From Candidatus Accumulibacter necessarius (GTDB lineage Bacteria > Pseudomonadota > Gammaproteobacteria > Burkholderiales > Rhodocyclaceae): a stretch of 52,229 bases of DNA. Every line of letters starts with the position of its first letter. Position 1 is the first letter of the stretch. The stretch is from the NCBI GenBank assembly GCA_017302435.1, contig JAFLDL010000021.1, positions 1 to 52,229 on the forward strand. Direction: 5' to 3'. The notes below the pieces were generated by a model. It was not told where the DNA came from. It ran no database searches and was given only the letters and a program-made list of their open reading frames with translations. Of this stretch, positions 1 through 8,022 are shown one piece after another. Position numbers and translations under genes: made by a program.

Positions 1-1
1 G

Positions 2-1150
2 CTCGGCGGCGACGCCGGTCCGGACGCGCAGGGCAGGAAGCAGGCAGCCCTGTGGATCGCCGCCGGCCGCGCCCGTGCGCCGCACGCCGACCTCAGCGGC
101 CCGCTGGCGGCGCTCGGCTTTCGCATCGACTGGCCGGATGTCCTGCGCCCGGCCAGCTATCGGTGGCAAGCCGTGACGCGCACGCTCCACCAGCACCGTC
201 GTCAAACGACCTACCCGAGCCTCGATCTGCAGGTCTCGCCGGCGTACTCGGGAACGCCACGCACGCCGAACCCCGGCTTCGGAGCGGCAGCGAGGATTCG
301 CGCCGGCGCCGCCTGGCTGAAGGGTCTCACCCGCTGGCTGCGGCTGGCGGCTCCGGCGCTGGCGCTGCGCACGCTCGACCCGAGCCTCGCCGTGCCGACC
401 TGTCTCGCGCACGAATCAGCGCCGCATCGGTCGCTGGCCGTCGGCTACTCGGCGCCCTGGCTGATCGAATGGACGCAGACCCTCTGGCCGCTCAATGTCG
501 ACGCGTCGCTGGCGCTCGGCGCACGCCTGATGGTCGAGCGTATCGACCTGACAGCGAGCGCCGGCGAACCCCTGCATCCTTTCCTGACGCCACTGTTCGC
601 GAGCAGCCGGCCGTGGTCGGAGATGGGAGGGCTGGTGCTGTCGATTGCCCTGGCCAGTCGCGACGGCGACCTGCGCCGGCTGGCGACCGACCTGCTGATC
701 GAAGGCATTGCCGACGGTCGCGCCCACCCCGGCGAGCTGGCCAGCGTGCTGCGCCGCCTGGCCGGCGGCGGCTGGCTGAAGGCCAATCGCCTGAGCGAGA
801 CGCTGGGCGAAGTCGCGCGCGTTTCGCCACTGCACCAGTGGGCGGTGGCCGGCATCATCGAGAGTGCGCTCGATGTCTTCCTGGCGCAGACCGGCAAGGC
901 CAACGTCGTCCTCGAACTGCTGCACGAACTGCTGGTTGGCATGAACGGTGGGCCTTCGGCGGCAACGGCGCAGAGCCTTGCGGCATTCACCCGCGGCAAG
1001 GCGGGAATCGCCGCCGCCGCAATCCGCGCGCGCACCGATTGCCCAGCCCTGGCGGGCTCGGCCGAAGCGCTACGTCCCGCCTGGGAAGTGCGCCTGAGCC
1101 GGGTCGAAGCCTGGGCGGCCGGTCAGCCCCTGAAACGGCCGGTCACCTGA
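2..1150 (+). CDS. DUF6493-like protein, 3' part only
   Basis: The reading frame is open from the first bases of the window to a TGA at 1150, so the start lies outside; about 382 residues are visible. The C-terminal half is helical and HEAT-like: a segment on the evenly spaced loss of units (DLRRLATDLLIEGIADGR), then WLKANRLSETLGEVARVSPL, a pattern I associate with the C-terminal region of DUF6493 proteins. Such genes often sit beside SWIM zinc-finger, MoxR ATPase and VWA genes. A MoxR/VWA pair exists here too, but 30 kb away. No membrane segment or catalytic motif is visible and the molecular function is unknown. It converges with the pirin gene, leaving a 71-base gap with no clear terminator. 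Family assignment is by remembered pattern only. Confidence 0.65.
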   Translation, partial: LGGDAGPDAQGRKQAALWIAAGRARAPHADLSGPLAALGFRIDWPDVLRPASYRWQAVTRTLHQHRRQTTYPSLDLQVSPAYSGTPRTPNPGFGAAARIRAGAAWLKGLTRWLRLAAPALALRTLDPSLAVPTCLAHESAPHRSLAVGYSAPWLIEWTQTLWPLNVDASLALGARLMVERIDLTASAGEPLHPFLTPLFASSRPWSEMGGLVLSIALASRDGDLRRLATDLLIEGIADGRAHPGELASVLRRLAGGGWLKANRLSETLGEVARVSPLHQWAVAGIIESALDVFLAQTGKANVVLELLHELLVGMNGGPSAATAQSLAAFTRGKAGIAAAAIRARTDCPALAGSAEALRPAWEVRLSRVEAWAAGQPLKRPVT

Positions 1151-1221
1151 GCTACGCGCTGTCCGAACAACCGGGCGGTTTCCAGGTCGCCCTCGGTGTG
1201 ACTGCTTCTGGGGTTGGCTGA

Positions 1222-1923
1222 TCAGGGGGCGAGATCGAAAACGAGGACTTCGGCGTTGTCGCCGCTGCCCAGGACGAGACGGTCTTCGTTGGCCAGCAAT
1301 GCGGCATCGCCGGCATGCAGGACATGGCCATTGACGGCGAGGCTGCCGCGCACCAGGTGCACGTAGGCCTTGCGCGCCGAGTCAAGCGGCAGCGTGGCGG
1401 ACTCGCTGCCGGCGAACAAGCCCGCGTAGAGCGCGGCGTCGGCGTGGATGGTCACCGAGCCCCCGGCGCCGTCGGGCGAGGCGATCAGGCGCAGGCGGCC
1501 ACGCTTTTCGGTGGCCGCGAAGGTCTTCTGCTCGTAGCCCGGGGCAATGCCTGTTTCGCGCGGTTCGATCCAGATCTGCAGGAGGTGGGTGGGCGCATCG
1601 GGCGCCTGGTTGAACTCGCTGTGCCGGACGCCGCTTCCGGCGCTCATGCGCTGCACGTCGCCCGGCGGAATGACCGTGCCGTTGCCCATGCTGTCCTTGT
1701 GCGCCAGCAGGCCGGTGGTGACATAGGTGATGATCTCCATGTCGCGATGGCCGTGCATGCCGAAGCCGCCGCCGGGGGCAATCAGGTCGTCGTTGATGAC
1801 GCGTAGATTGCCCCAGCCCATGTGCGCCGGATCGTGGTAGTCAGCGAACGAGAATGAGTGATGACTCTGTAGCCAGCCGTGGTCAGCGTGGCCGCGATCG
1901 GCTGATTTGCGCAGGGTAAGCAT
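1222..1923 (-). CDS. Pirin family protein (YhhW-like bicupin)
   Basis: This 233-aa protein has the pirin fold signature: MHGHRDMEIITYVTTG near residue 60 gives the HxH metal ligands, followed by MSAGSGVRHSEFN with the third histidine. A second cupin half covers the C-terminal 100 residues. Length matches E. coli YhhW (about 231 aa), which has quercetin 2,3-dioxygenase activity in vitro; the physiological substrate is unknown. The ATG at 1923 is chosen because AGGAG lies just upstream; a longer in-frame extension would run into the YceI gene. It is the last gene of the leftward operon that starts with the dioxygenase at 4453. No signal peptide is visible, so it is presumably cytoplasmic. Confidence 0.92.
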   Translation of the reverse strand: MLTLRKSADRGHADHGWLQSHHSFSFADYHDPAHMGWGNLRVINDDLIAPGGGFGMHGHRDMEIITYVTTGLLAHKDSMGNGTVIPPGDVQRMSAGSGVRHSEFNQAPDAPTHLLQIWIEPRETGIAPGYEQKTFAATEKRGRLRLIASPDGAGGSVTIHADAALYAGLFAGSESATLPLDSARKAYVHLVRGSLAVNGHVLHAGDAALLANEDRLVLGSGDNAEVLVFDLAP

Positions 1924-1951
1924 GGGGTGTCTCCTTTCGTTGATTTCGCTA

Positions 1952-2521
1952 TCAGGGTTTGATCGCCTCGATGGCGATGTCGATACGCACCTCGTCGCCG
2001 ACGTTCGGCGCGTACTTGCCCGCATTGAATTCCGAGCGTTTGACGACGGTCCAGGCATTGGCGCCGATCGCATCCTTTTTCAACATCGGGTGCGGCATGG
2101 CCTGGAACGAGGTGACGGTCAGCGTGACCGGTTTGGTCACACCCTTCAGCGTCAGGTTGCCTTCGATCTTTGCTGGCTTGTCGCCTTCGAAGACGACCTT
2201 GGTCGACTTGAAGGTCGCGGTCGGGTACTTTGCGGTGTCGAGGAAGTCCTCGCCCTGAATATGCTCGTTGAAGATGGCGGAGCCGGTATTCACCGACCGG
2301 GTGTCGATCACGACGTCGACCTCGCCGGTCTTCGCGGCCTTGTCGAGGACGACGGTGCCGGTGGTCCTGTCGAAGCGGCTCATCTGGATCGAGTAGCCAA
2401 AATGGCTGTACGAAAAGCGTGGGAAGCTGTGGTTGCTGTCGAGCGTGAAGGTTTCCGGCGCAGCCAGCGCCGGGGCGGCAGCGGCGATGGCCAGGACGAG
2501 GGTGGCGAGTTTTTCTTTCAT
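1952..2521 (-). CDS. YceI family periplasmic protein (copy 1)
   Basis: This 189-aa protein begins with a clear signal peptide (MKEKLATLVLAIAAAAPALAA, likely cleaved after ALA), so the mature protein is periplasmic. The rest is a YceI lipocalin-like beta barrel: DSNHSFPRFSYSHFG at the start, the DTRSVNTG strand, then LTLKGVTKPVTLTV in the second half. YceI proteins bind polyisoprenoid or quinone-like lipids; the ligand here is not known. It lies 28 bases upstream of pirin and 30 bases downstream of a second, divergent YceI gene in the same operon. The two copies share the fold but little sequence, so they are not a recent duplication. Confidence 0.93.
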   Translation of the reverse strand: MKEKLATLVLAIAAAAPALAAPETFTLDSNHSFPRFSYSHFGYSIQMSRFDRTTGTVVLDKAAKTGEVDVVIDTRSVNTGSAIFNEHIQGEDFLDTAKYPTATFKSTKVVFEGDKPAKIEGNLTLKGVTKPVTLTVTSFQAMPHPMLKKDAIGANAWTVVKRSEFNAGKYAPNVGDEVRIDIAIEAIKP

Positions 2522-2551
2522 GGGGATTCTCCGGTCGGTGGGGGTTGGGGT

Positions 2552-3103
2552 TTACTTGCCTGCTGCGGTGATACGGAACTTGATCAGGACCTCGTTGGCG
2601 ACGATGTCGAACTTCGCCCAGCTGCCTTCGCCGATTGAGAAATCACCGCGACGGATGGTGAAGCTGCCATCGAAGACGCCGCTGTTCCCCTGCGCCGTGA
2701 ACGTGGCGGGGACGACGACCTCCTGCGTCTTGCCCTTGATGCTGAGCTGGCCACTGACTTCATATCTGTTGCCGCCGAGCGCCCTGACACCGGTCGATAC
2801 AAAGCGGGCGCTCGGGAAGGCCCGGGTGTTGAACCAGGCTCTAGTCGCTACTTCCTCGTCGCCTTCCGGAGCGCCGGTGTCGACGCTGGCAAGTTCGACA
2901 TCGAAGGCTGCCCGGGCCGCGGCCGGCCTGGCCGGGTCGAAACTCAAGTGGCTGGAAAAACGCCTGAACCTGCCGTCGACGGCAACACCCATCTGCTTGT
3001 AGGTGAAGGCGATGGCGCTCTTCTCGGCCTGGACCTGCGTGTATTCGACCGCCTGGGCTGCGCCGGGCAGAACACAGGCAAGGGCGATGGCGAGTCTCTT
3101 CAT
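2552..3103 (-). CDS. YceI family periplasmic protein (copy 2)
   Basis: This 183-aa protein has a signal peptide (MKRLAIALACVLPGAAQA) and a YceI domain with AIAFTYKQMGVAVDGRF near the N-terminus and LSIKGKTQEVVVPATF in the middle. It belongs to the type often encoded beside cytochrome b561. The start codon is one base after the stop of the cytochrome b561 gene (TGACATG), so translation is probably coupled. A lipid or quinone carrier working with the b-type cytochrome is the obvious hypothesis; it is inferred from context, not shown by sequence. Confidence 0.92.
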   Translation of the reverse strand: MKRLAIALACVLPGAAQAVEYTQVQAEKSAIAFTYKQMGVAVDGRFRRFSSHLSFDPARPAAARAAFDVELASVDTGAPEGDEEVATRAWFNTRAFPSARFVSTGVRALGGNRYEVSGQLSIKGKTQEVVVPATFTAQGNSGVFDGSFTIRRGDFSIGEGSWAKFDIVANEVLIKFRITAAGK

Positions 3104-3104
3104 G

Positions 3105-3647
3105 TCAGTTTCCCCTGGATTTGGCAGGCAACATGCGGGTCAGGATGTCGTCCTTGTCGATGAAGTGGTGTTTCAGCGCGGCACCGATGTGGCCCGCGAT
3201 GACGGCGACGAATGTCAGGTTGAGGACCATGTGGATGGTTTGCAGCAGGTCGCCGAGTTCCTTGTCCTTGCCGAGCAGGTCGGGGATGGGCAGGACGCCG
3301 AACCAGACGGTCTGGAAGCCCTTGGCCGAACTCATCAGCCAGCCCGACAGCGGAATGGCGATCATCAGCACATAAAGCACGAGGTGGCCGGCGTGGGCGG
3401 CCAGCTGCCACATCGGCGACATGCTCGCCGGTAGCGCTGGCGGACGGTGCGTGACTCGCCACACGAGCCGCAGCCAGATGAGCAGGAAGGCGGTGACGCC
3501 GACCCACTTGTGCCAGGAATAGAGTTGGAGCTTCTCCGGCGAGAGCGGCAGGTCGTGCATGTAGAAGCCCAGTGCCAGCAGCCCGAAGAAAAGGATCGCC
3601 ATCAGCCAGTGCAGGGCCTTGGCCGTGGCTGTATAGCAGGCTGTCAT
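3105..3647 (-). CDS. Cytochrome b561 family protein
   Basis: This 180-aa integral membrane protein has four predicted transmembrane helices and no extra domains. Candidate haem-ligating histidines sit in helix contexts: H13 (ALHWLMAILFF), H46 (WHKWVGV), a histidine in HAGHLVLYVLM and one in IHMVLNLTFVAVIAGH. Length and pattern fit the bacterial CybB/DUF4405-like b561 group, which moves electrons between membrane quinol and partners. The start overlaps the upstream dioxygenase stop by four bases, and the stop is one base from the next YceI start, so the three genes are tightly coupled. Confidence 0.92.
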   Translation of the reverse strand: MTACYTATAKALHWLMAILFFGLLALGFYMHDLPLSPEKLQLYSWHKWVGVTAFLLIWLRLVWRVTHRPPALPASMSPMWQLAAHAGHLVLYVLMIAIPLSGWLMSSAKGFQTVWFGVLPIPDLLGKDKELGDLLQTIHMVLNLTFVAVIAGHIGAALKHHFIDKDDILTRMLPAKSRGN

Positions 3648-4453
3648 GGTCGACCTCCGGCAACAGGCGAAAATGAATAGGCATCCATGGCGATGACGTA
3701 ATCGTCAATGCCCGCGTGGATACGTTCGACTTTGGCCGCGTCACCGCCGGCCCCGAGTGCGAGAAACAGCGGCAGCAGATGTTCTTCGCTCGGGTGGGCC
3801 GCGACGGCGCCCGGTGCCTGGCGGCGATAGTCGAGCAGCGCCGCTGTGTCGCCCGCCTGCAGGCGATCTGCCAGCCAGTCCGGGAAACGGCGGACATAGG
3901 CCGGGACCCGGCCGCCGTGGCGTGCCGCCAGCTGGTAGTCGCGCAGGTTGTGCGTGACGTTGCCGGAGGCGATGACGAGAAAGCCCTGTTCAGCCAGCGG
4001 TGCGAGCGCCTTGCCCAGCCGCCAGGCCTGTTCCGGCCCGGCGTGACTCTGGACGGAGAGCGGAATGACCGGCACGTCGGCCTCCGGAAACATCAGCCGC
4101 AGCGGCACCCAGGCGCCGTGGTCGAGGCCGCGGGCAGTCTCCCATTCGACCGGCAGGGTTGCGGCCCGGATGGCGGCGACGACCTGTTCTGCTGCCTCAC
4201 GGCAACCGGTGGCGGGGTAGCGCAGTTCGTACAGGGCTGCCGGGAAGCCATGGAAATCGTGCAGGGTTTCCAGGCGGTCGGCGCAACCGACGGTCGGCAC
4301 GGCAGTATCCCAGTGAGCGCTGACGATCACGATCGCGCGTGCCGGCGGCAGCGTGCGGGCAAGGTCGGCGATGGCTGCCCCGGCCGCGCCCGGTCGCAAG
4401 GCAAAGGTCGGTGCGCCGTGGGGTACGAACAGTGCGGGTTGAGGCTGTGTCAT
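3644..4453 (-). CDS. DODA-type extradiol ring-cleavage dioxygenase (YgiD-like)
   Basis: This 269-aa protein belongs to the class III extradiol (LigB/DODA) family. Visible metal and active-site residues are H12 in FVPHGAP, H47 in VSAHWDT, H65 in HDFHGFP, D111-H112 in LDHGAWVPL, H168 in SGNVTHN, and the C-terminal HPSEEHLLPL. Relatives open catechol-type rings such as DOPA using Zn or Fe; the substrate here cannot be read from sequence. It is the first gene of a five-gene leftward operon with cytochrome b561, two YceI proteins and pirin, and is divergent from a LysR regulator 95 bases away, which likely controls it. Confidence 0.92.
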   Translation of the reverse strand: MTQPQPALFVPHGAPTFALRPGAAGAAIADLARTLPPARAIVIVSAHWDTAVPTVGCADRLETLHDFHGFPAALYELRYPATGCREAAEQVVAAIRAATLPVEWETARGLDHGAWVPLRLMFPEADVPVIPLSVQSHAGPEQAWRLGKALAPLAEQGFLVIASGNVTHNLRDYQLAARHGGRVPAYVRRFPDWLADRLQAGDTAALLDYRRQAPGAVAAHPSEEHLLPLFLALGAGGDAAKVERIHAGIDDYVIAMDAYSFSPVAGGRP

Positions 4454-4489
4454 GTCGACGAATCCTGATGCGATGGGCGAACTGTAGTC

Positions 4490-4517
4490 CTTATCGTTGC
4501 GAGGAAATAGGTGACAA
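4490..4517 (-). promoter_or_regulatory. Candidate sigma-70 promoter of the dioxygenase operon
   Basis: On the minus strand TTGTCA (4517-4512) and GATAAG (4495-4490) are separated by 16 bases and point toward the dioxygenase start at 4453. Both hexamers are close to consensus. The inverted repeats next to the LysR start lie just upstream of this -35, where a LysR activator would bind. Confidence 0.5.
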
Positions 4518-4520
4518 TAG

Positions 4521-4547
4521 GCAATTGATCATTGCGGAATGGGCAAT
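4521..4547. promoter_or_regulatory. Candidate LysR operator in the divergent intergenic region
   Basis: Three alternating arms are visible: GCAAT (4521-4525), ATTGC (4531-4535) and GCAAT (4543-4547). They form two inverted repeats with 5- and 7-base spacers, ending two bases before the LysR ATG. Inverted repeats in a 95-base divergent gap fit a LysR autoregulatory site; the protein-site pairing is inferred. Confidence 0.45.
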
Positions 4548-4548
4548 A

Positions 4549-5436
4549 ATGGACCGACTCGAAGCCATGAAACGCTTTGTTCGCGTCGCCGAACTGGGGA
4601 GCTTTGCTGCCGTGGCGCAGCAACTTGGCGTGGCACGCTCGGTCGTGACGCGGCAGGTGGCTGCGCTGGAGACGCATCTGGGCGTCAAGCTGATGGTGCG
4701 CAGCACGCGCCGGCTATCTCTGACTTCGGCCGGCACCGCCTACCTGGAGAAATGCCGGGTCATCCTGAATCTGGTCGACGCGGCGGAAACCGACGTCGCC
4801 GAGGATCGCATGGCGCCGCGCGGCCATATCCGGATGAGCCTGCCGCTCAGCTTTGGCCTGAAGCGGCTGGCACCGCTGTTGCTTGAATTTGCGCAGTGCT
4901 ACCCGGAAGTCGGGCTGAACATGGATTACACCGATCGTCGCGTGAACCTGATCGAGGAAGCCATCGATCTCTCGATCCGCATCACGCGCAAGCTGGATGG
5001 CGGCGACGTGGCGCGGCGCCTTGGCTCGAGCCGCATGCAGGTCGTCGCGGCGCCCGCTTACCTCGCCCGCCACGGTCGACCGCAGCATCCGTCGGAGTTG
5101 ATCAACCACGAATGCCTGGGCTATACCTCCGCGGGCGGCCTGCAAAGCTGGCAGTTCATGGTTGCCGGTAAACTGGAGAGCTTTGCTGTGCGCAGTCGCC
5201 TTCAGGCCAACAATGGCGAGGTGCTGACCGAAGCAGTGGCGCGGGGGCTGGGCGTCAGCTTGCAGCCCGATTTCATTCTCGACGACTTTCTCGCTGCCGG
5301 ACGCGTCGAGCCCATCCTGACCGCTTTTCCCGCGCCGGAGCTCGGCATCTACGCCATTCTGCCCAGCAACCGCCACGTGCCGCACCGGGTCCGGGTGCTG
5401 ATGGATTTCCTGGCAGCTAGAGTCGGCGGCGCCTGA
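4549..5436 (+). CDS. LysR family transcriptional regulator
   Basis: This 295-aa protein starts at the ATG at 4549, chosen because the family begins with MDRLEAMKRFVRVAELGSF; an in-frame upstream extension would overlap the divergent gene. Residues 1-60 form the winged helix-turn-helix (SFAAVAQQLGVARSVVTRQVAALE). The effector domain from about residue 90 is the CrgA/AphB-like substrate-binding fold (GHIRMSLPLSFGLKRLAPLL, later GLGVSLQPDFILDDF). No strong Shine-Dalgarno is seen. It most likely regulates the divergent dioxygenase-b561-YceI-pirin operon and itself through the repeats at 4521-4547. The inducer is unknown. Confidence 0.92.
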   Translation: MDRLEAMKRFVRVAELGSFAAVAQQLGVARSVVTRQVAALETHLGVKLMVRSTRRLSLTSAGTAYLEKCRVILNLVDAAETDVAEDRMAPRGHIRMSLPLSFGLKRLAPLLLEFAQCYPEVGLNMDYTDRRVNLIEEAIDLSIRITRKLDGGDVARRLGSSRMQVVAAPAYLARHGRPQHPSELINHECLGYTSAGGLQSWQFMVAGKLESFAVRSRLQANNGEVLTEAVARGLGVSLQPDFILDDFLAAGRVEPILTAFPAPELGIYAILPSNRHVPHRVRVLMDFLAARVGGA

Positions 5437-5592
5437 ACTCGCCCGGCTGGCTCGGATCTTCTGATGAAAGGCTGCTCGGCAGCCAGTTCGCAGGGTGTGC
5501 CCGGTCTGGCCGGGGTAGATTAAACTGCCGGTGGAAGCGCAGTCGCTGATGATGACAGATGGATCGCGGCCTGCCTTTGCCGCATGCGCTGC

Positions 5593-6343
5593 TCATGGGC
5601 CGTCATCGCCGCTGCCACCTCTTGCCTGGTGCGGGCTGCGAACGATCGAGTGCAGGCCGATGCGCAGGCGCTCCCACCCGCTTTCCTGGCCGGGCAGGCC
5701 TAATCGGAGCAGGCCGTGCGCGGCAAAATGCCGCGTCAGGATGCCGCTGCGGGCGAGGGCTGCGTGCAGGTCGGCGCTGTCGGCGGCGCGCAGCGTGGCC
5801 AACAGAGCCGTTCCGGCGAGATCGGCGACGCTGTCTTCCGGGGTCGGGTCGATGAACGCCGCGTCGACGATCAGCCAGCCGCCCTGCTGCTGCAGCTGGC
5901 TGGCGGTGTCGACCAGCGCCTGCCGGGAATGGCGGGCAGCAGTTGGGTTGTTCGGGTTGCACGGCAGCACGTAAGGGGTGGCCGCTGCCAGCGCTCGCGA
6001 CAGCTGGCCGGCGATCGATCGCACGCGATGGACGGTCCTCTACCAGGCCTGCGGGTGTTCTGCATAGAGCGGCGAAAGACAGGTGACGACTGCCCGCGGG
6101 CAGCAGCATCGGCAGGAGCTGGATCGCTGCCTGCGAGCCGGCAACCGGCAGCAGGCTGGCGCTGCTGAAATGGTCGGCGGCCATCGCCTCCAGCCCGTCT
6201 TCCTCTTCCGGCAGGTGCCGCCAGACTCCCGCCGGCAGGGCGGGGACTGGCCAGGGGTCAGGGTTGATGTCGGTCGACAGGTCGAGCCAGTCGGCGAGCG
6301 GAATGCCATGGTGCGTTGCCGCGGCGCGTAGACGGCCCTCCGT
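5593..6343 (-). pseudogene. Decayed cobC/cobD-like threonine-phosphate decarboxylase
   Basis: Parts of a PLP-dependent aminotransferase-fold protein of the cobalamin pathway are readable on the minus strand but broken. The N-terminal piece (EGRLRAAATHHGIPLADWLDLS, then NPDPWPVPALP and LLPVAGSQAAIQLLP) is in one frame. Near 6070 the frame shifts by one base into YAEHPQAW, which ends at a TAG (about 6040). The same frame continues with VLPCNPNNPTAA and GWLIVDAAFIDPTPE. After DSVADLAG it jumps directly to the C-terminal HAALARSGILTRHF, so roughly 110 residues, including the PLP-lysine segment, are missing. No start codon is evident upstream of EGRL. One frameshift, one stop and one in-frame deletion argue for real decay rather than sequencing error. 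Confidence 0.85.
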
Positions 6344-6432
6344 CCGGCGATTTTTTGCGCTGCCGGACGCGAATTCGTCGGAAAATGTCGCCCGCCAGCC
6401 CGGCACCGGACACCGGACGAGGGAGAAACGAC

Positions 6433-8016
6433 ATGAATGAATCAACGCAAGCGATCTCCGCGGCCAGCAAGCCAGGCGGGGAACTGATCGCCGACCGCGA
6501 GTTGTGCGACCTGGTCCGCACGCGTGGCCGGACCCTGCTCGAACTCGCCCGGAGCTTGGCCGCCATGCGGGCGGGTGAAGTTTGCCTGACGCGTCCGCTG
6601 ATCGGCCGCCTGCTGCTGGAATCCGGGCAGATGGAAACGCTACTCGACGAGTACGGCGCGCGTCAGAATCATCACTGGAGCCGCTTCCGTGCGTTGACGG
6701 CATCCGTCAAGAACTTCGCTCGCATCGGCGAAGTCCTTGCCTACGTGCAGCGCCGCCTGCCGACCTACCGGCTCCTGCCTGTCGCAGGCGATTTCCGGTT
6801 GGCGACCTGCGAGCGCCTGCAGCTGGTAAGTAGCGTCGTTGCCGAGATCGCTGGCGCTCTGCTTGACGAGGCGCAAGAGGTTGGCATCGACGTCTCCGGC
6901 ATCGCTCCGCCCGCCGAGGAGTTCGGCGAATGGTTGCCGCCTGGCCGCCTGGCCCGCAACCGCGGCGACCGGATCGCCGGCGACACCGCCACCACCGTCA
7001 CCCACCTGGCCACAGAGTTCCTCAACCTTGCAGCCGAAGGCGAGTTGCTGCGGGCTGCTGCGCAGGTTCCGCCCGCGGACTATGCCGCCTGCTTTCCGGA
7101 TCCGGTCAGCGAGGAGCGCCTGCGCCAGCTCACTTTCCGCTTCCATAACCTGCAGTCTCTCTACGACACGCATGTTGCCGGCACCTCCATTGAAACCTCC
7201 GACGCCGAGTTGCCAATCCTGCGTGGTCACGCCAGCGTCATCTACCACCTGCTTGAGATCGCCACCGACCTGGCCCACTACTACGAGCGGCACGCCAGCC
7301 CGCATACGGCCGACGCTATCCTGCGCGAACGGCCGGTGGTGGATACCGACGCTACCATGGCGACCCTGTTCGCCTACGCGATGGCTTTTTCCAGCGACTA
7401 TCTGGCCGGTGGACAGAGGCTCTGCCAGGGCATCCTGCGCCGCTACGCCGAGTCGGGGCGCCTCGACGTGCCGGTGCCCAGCTACCGGGGCTTCCACGTC
7501 CGCCCTTCCAACCTGGTGGCGCGCATCGTCGCTCACTACGGCAGTTCGGTTGAGATGGAACTCGAGGGGAAGCGCTTCGATGCCGCCTCGCCGCTCGAGC
7601 TTTTTCGCGCCAACGAGGCGATCAACGCCCGCAAGCGCCGCTGGCTGGCGTCAGAAATCGCCCGTGTTCATCCCGACTGCGCCGGCACCCTCGCGCCGGA
7701 AGCCGTTGCCGCCGCCGTCCTGGCGATCGTGCATCGCCTTGCTGGTGAGGGAAAGATCATGCTCTACCGCCAGCCCCTGCAGTTCTCCGACCAGCTCGGT
7801 CGCCGCGAGGGCAGTGTCCTCGAGAACAGTGTCGCCGAGATCGCCCAGTTGCAGGCTACCGGCCAGCTCGACATCCGCACCGATCTGACGGTGACCTTCA
7901 TTGGCGACAGACGCGTCCTCACAGACGTGGACATACTGGCCCACCACGGTTACGGCGAGGACGCTTTCGGCAACAATGTGGCGCTGCCGAAAGCGCTCTC
8001 GTATTTGAGGCGGTAG
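6433..8016 (+). CDS. Unknown 527-aa protein with an embedded HPr-like motif
   Basis: I do not recognise the full-length family. The ATG at 6433 follows GGGAG at a normal distance. Residues 1-330 are mostly helical without membrane segments. At residues 346-400 the sequence PVPSYRGFHVRPSNLVARIV followed by SVEMELEGKRFDAASPLELF resembles the HPr phosphocarrier: H355, R357 and P358 correspond to the His-x-Arg-Pro active site, and the Ser-containing loop follows at the expected distance. HPr itself is about 88 aa, so here the domain is internal, flanked by a long N-terminal part and about 120 C-terminal residues ending VALPKALSYLRR. No other PTS gene is in the window. A phosphorelay or sensory role is a hypothesis. 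Confidence 0.7.
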   Translation: MNESTQAISAASKPGGELIADRELCDLVRTRGRTLLELARSLAAMRAGEVCLTRPLIGRLLLESGQMETLLDEYGARQNHHWSRFRALTASVKNFARIGEVLAYVQRRLPTYRLLPVAGDFRLATCERLQLVSSVVAEIAGALLDEAQEVGIDVSGIAPPAEEFGEWLPPGRLARNRGDRIAGDTATTVTHLATEFLNLAAEGELLRAAAQVPPADYAACFPDPVSEERLRQLTFRFHNLQSLYDTHVAGTSIETSDAELPILRGHASVIYHLLEIATDLAHYYERHASPHTADAILRERPVVDTDATMATLFAYAMAFSSDYLAGGQRLCQGILRRYAESGRLDVPVPSYRGFHVRPSNLVARIVAHYGSSVEMELEGKRFDAASPLELFRANEAINARKRRWLASEIARVHPDCAGTLAPEAVAAAVLAIVHRLAGEGKIMLYRQPLQFSDQLGRREGSVLENSVAEIAQLQATGQLDIRTDLTVTFIGDRRVLTDVDILAHHGYGEDAFGNNVALPKALSYLRR

Positions 8017-8022
8017 TGGAAC

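Noticed and set aside
5437-5600. Possible cobalamin riboswitch near the cobC-like pseudogene
   Set aside because: No B12-box (AGCCAGGAGACC-like) or core pairing pattern could be found on either strand, and the site is downstream of the pseudogene.
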